From contig NZ_BMTU01000001.1 of the NCBI RefSeq assembly GCF_014649835.1, positions 868,001 to 932,000 on the forward strand: a DNA stretch of 64,000 nt. The letters run 5' to 3'. The position numbers and the translations under genes are program-made. The stretch's first letter is position 1. Each line of letters begins with the position of its first letter. The stretch comes from Streptomyces pilosus. Lineage in GTDB: Bacteria > Actinomycetota > Actinomycetes > Streptomycetales > Streptomycetaceae. The notes beneath the pieces are model-generated. The model was not told where the DNA came from. It did not search any database and worked only from the letters and a program-made list of their open reading frames with translations. Below, one piece after another: positions 63,739 to 64,000 of this stretch.

Positions 63739-64000
63739 TCACAGGTTGCTGAAGTCCGGACCCTTGGTGCGGCTGCGCTTGATCTCGTAGAAGCCGGGGA
63801 CGGAGGCGACCGCGAGGGTGCCGTCCCACAGGCGGCCGGCCTCCTCGCCCTTCGGGGCGGGGGTGACGACCGGGCCGAAGAAGGCGATCTGCTCGCCGTC
63901 GGCGCCGGGGACCGCGATCACGGGCGTGCCGACGTCCTGGCCGACCTTGTCGATGCCCTCCTGGTGGGAGGCGCGCAGCTGCGGCTCGTACGGGGTGGAG
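63739..64000 (-). CDS. Rv2466c-like DsbA-family oxidoreductase (3' part only)
   Basis: Only the last 87 residues are in the window: the gene enters from beyond 64000. Contains GTPVIAVPGADGEQIAFFGPV (partly), KGEEAGRLWDGTLAVASVPG and the end KRSRTKGPDF. This matches the C-terminus of mycothiol-dependent nitroreductase Rv2466c, a DsbA-like thiol oxidoreductase. The N-terminal active-site Cys motif lies outside. The neighbourhood of rpiB and nei in this window fits that assignment. Confidence 0.82.
   Translation of the reverse strand, partial: STPYEPQLRASHQEGIDKVGQDVGTPVIAVPGADGEQIAFFGPVVTPAPKGEEAGRLWDGTLAVASVPGFYEIKRSRTKGPDFSNL

Overview
The window is high-GC actinobacterial DNA, and its gene content and order point to a Streptomyces chromosome. 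The mre/rod cell-wall cluster, ndk-folC-valS, clpP1-clpP2-clpX-tig, a very long RNase E/G, many GTG starts and strong purine-rich ribosome-binding sites all fit. Assignment to Streptomyces rests on recognising families and gene order, not on a database search.

Layout. 1-5.6 kb: RNase E/G and a radical-SAM-linked protein (minus strand). 6.1-9.6 kb: a DUF2637-like membrane protein and a secreted peptidoglycan amidase (plus). 9.7-13.3 kb: a B12-binding radical SAM protein and a CYTH/CHAD protein (minus). 13.4-19.9 kb: rodA, PBP2, mreD, mreC, mreB, reading mreB to rodA. 20.2-25.5 kb: ndk, a DUF4233 protein, folC and valS, with a long structured valS-folC gap. 25.6-27.5 kb: a tandem pair of Pro/Gln-rich single-pass membrane proteins. 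27.6-32.2 kb: clpX, clpP2, clpP1 and trigger factor. Then tRNA-Pro and tRNA-Gly.

32.65-42.94 kb is a complete-looking actinomycete integrative and conjugative element (AICE, pSAM2 type) inserted in the 3' end of tRNA-Gly(TCC), bounded by 43-bp perfect direct repeats. It carries a tyrosine integrase, an excisionase and a RepSA-like initiator, a C5-type DNA methyltransferase, a chain of tiny overlapping genes (two with CxxC pairs), Spd proteins and an FtsK-like TraSA. A Pra-like activator faces a divergent monooxygenase/XRE pair across an operator-rich gap, and a repeat-containing membrane micro-protein lies beside attR. This is the accessory region and holds most of the unexplained structure.

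43-64 kb is chromosomal again: a small membrane protein, an acyltransferase, a SpoT-like HD protein, a PP2C phosphatase, an Eis-like acetyltransferase, a Nei-type glycosylase, rpiB, an amino-acid permease, a Ser/Thr kinase, an LAXTG-anchored surface protein and bioY. A sulfonate/sulfur module follows (ROK protein, ssuA-ssuC-ssuB, flavin monooxygenase, TauD dioxygenase) with two very short leader-peptide ORFs. After it come a second permease, a small CxxC protein and the 3' part of an Rv2466c-like DsbA-fold protein running off the end.

Functionally, the mre cluster directs lateral wall synthesis, and clpP1P2/clpX/tig handle protein folding and turnover. The sulfur module should import and desulfonate organosulfur compounds. 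The AICE encodes its own excision, rolling-circle replication and double-stranded DNA transfer between mycelia.
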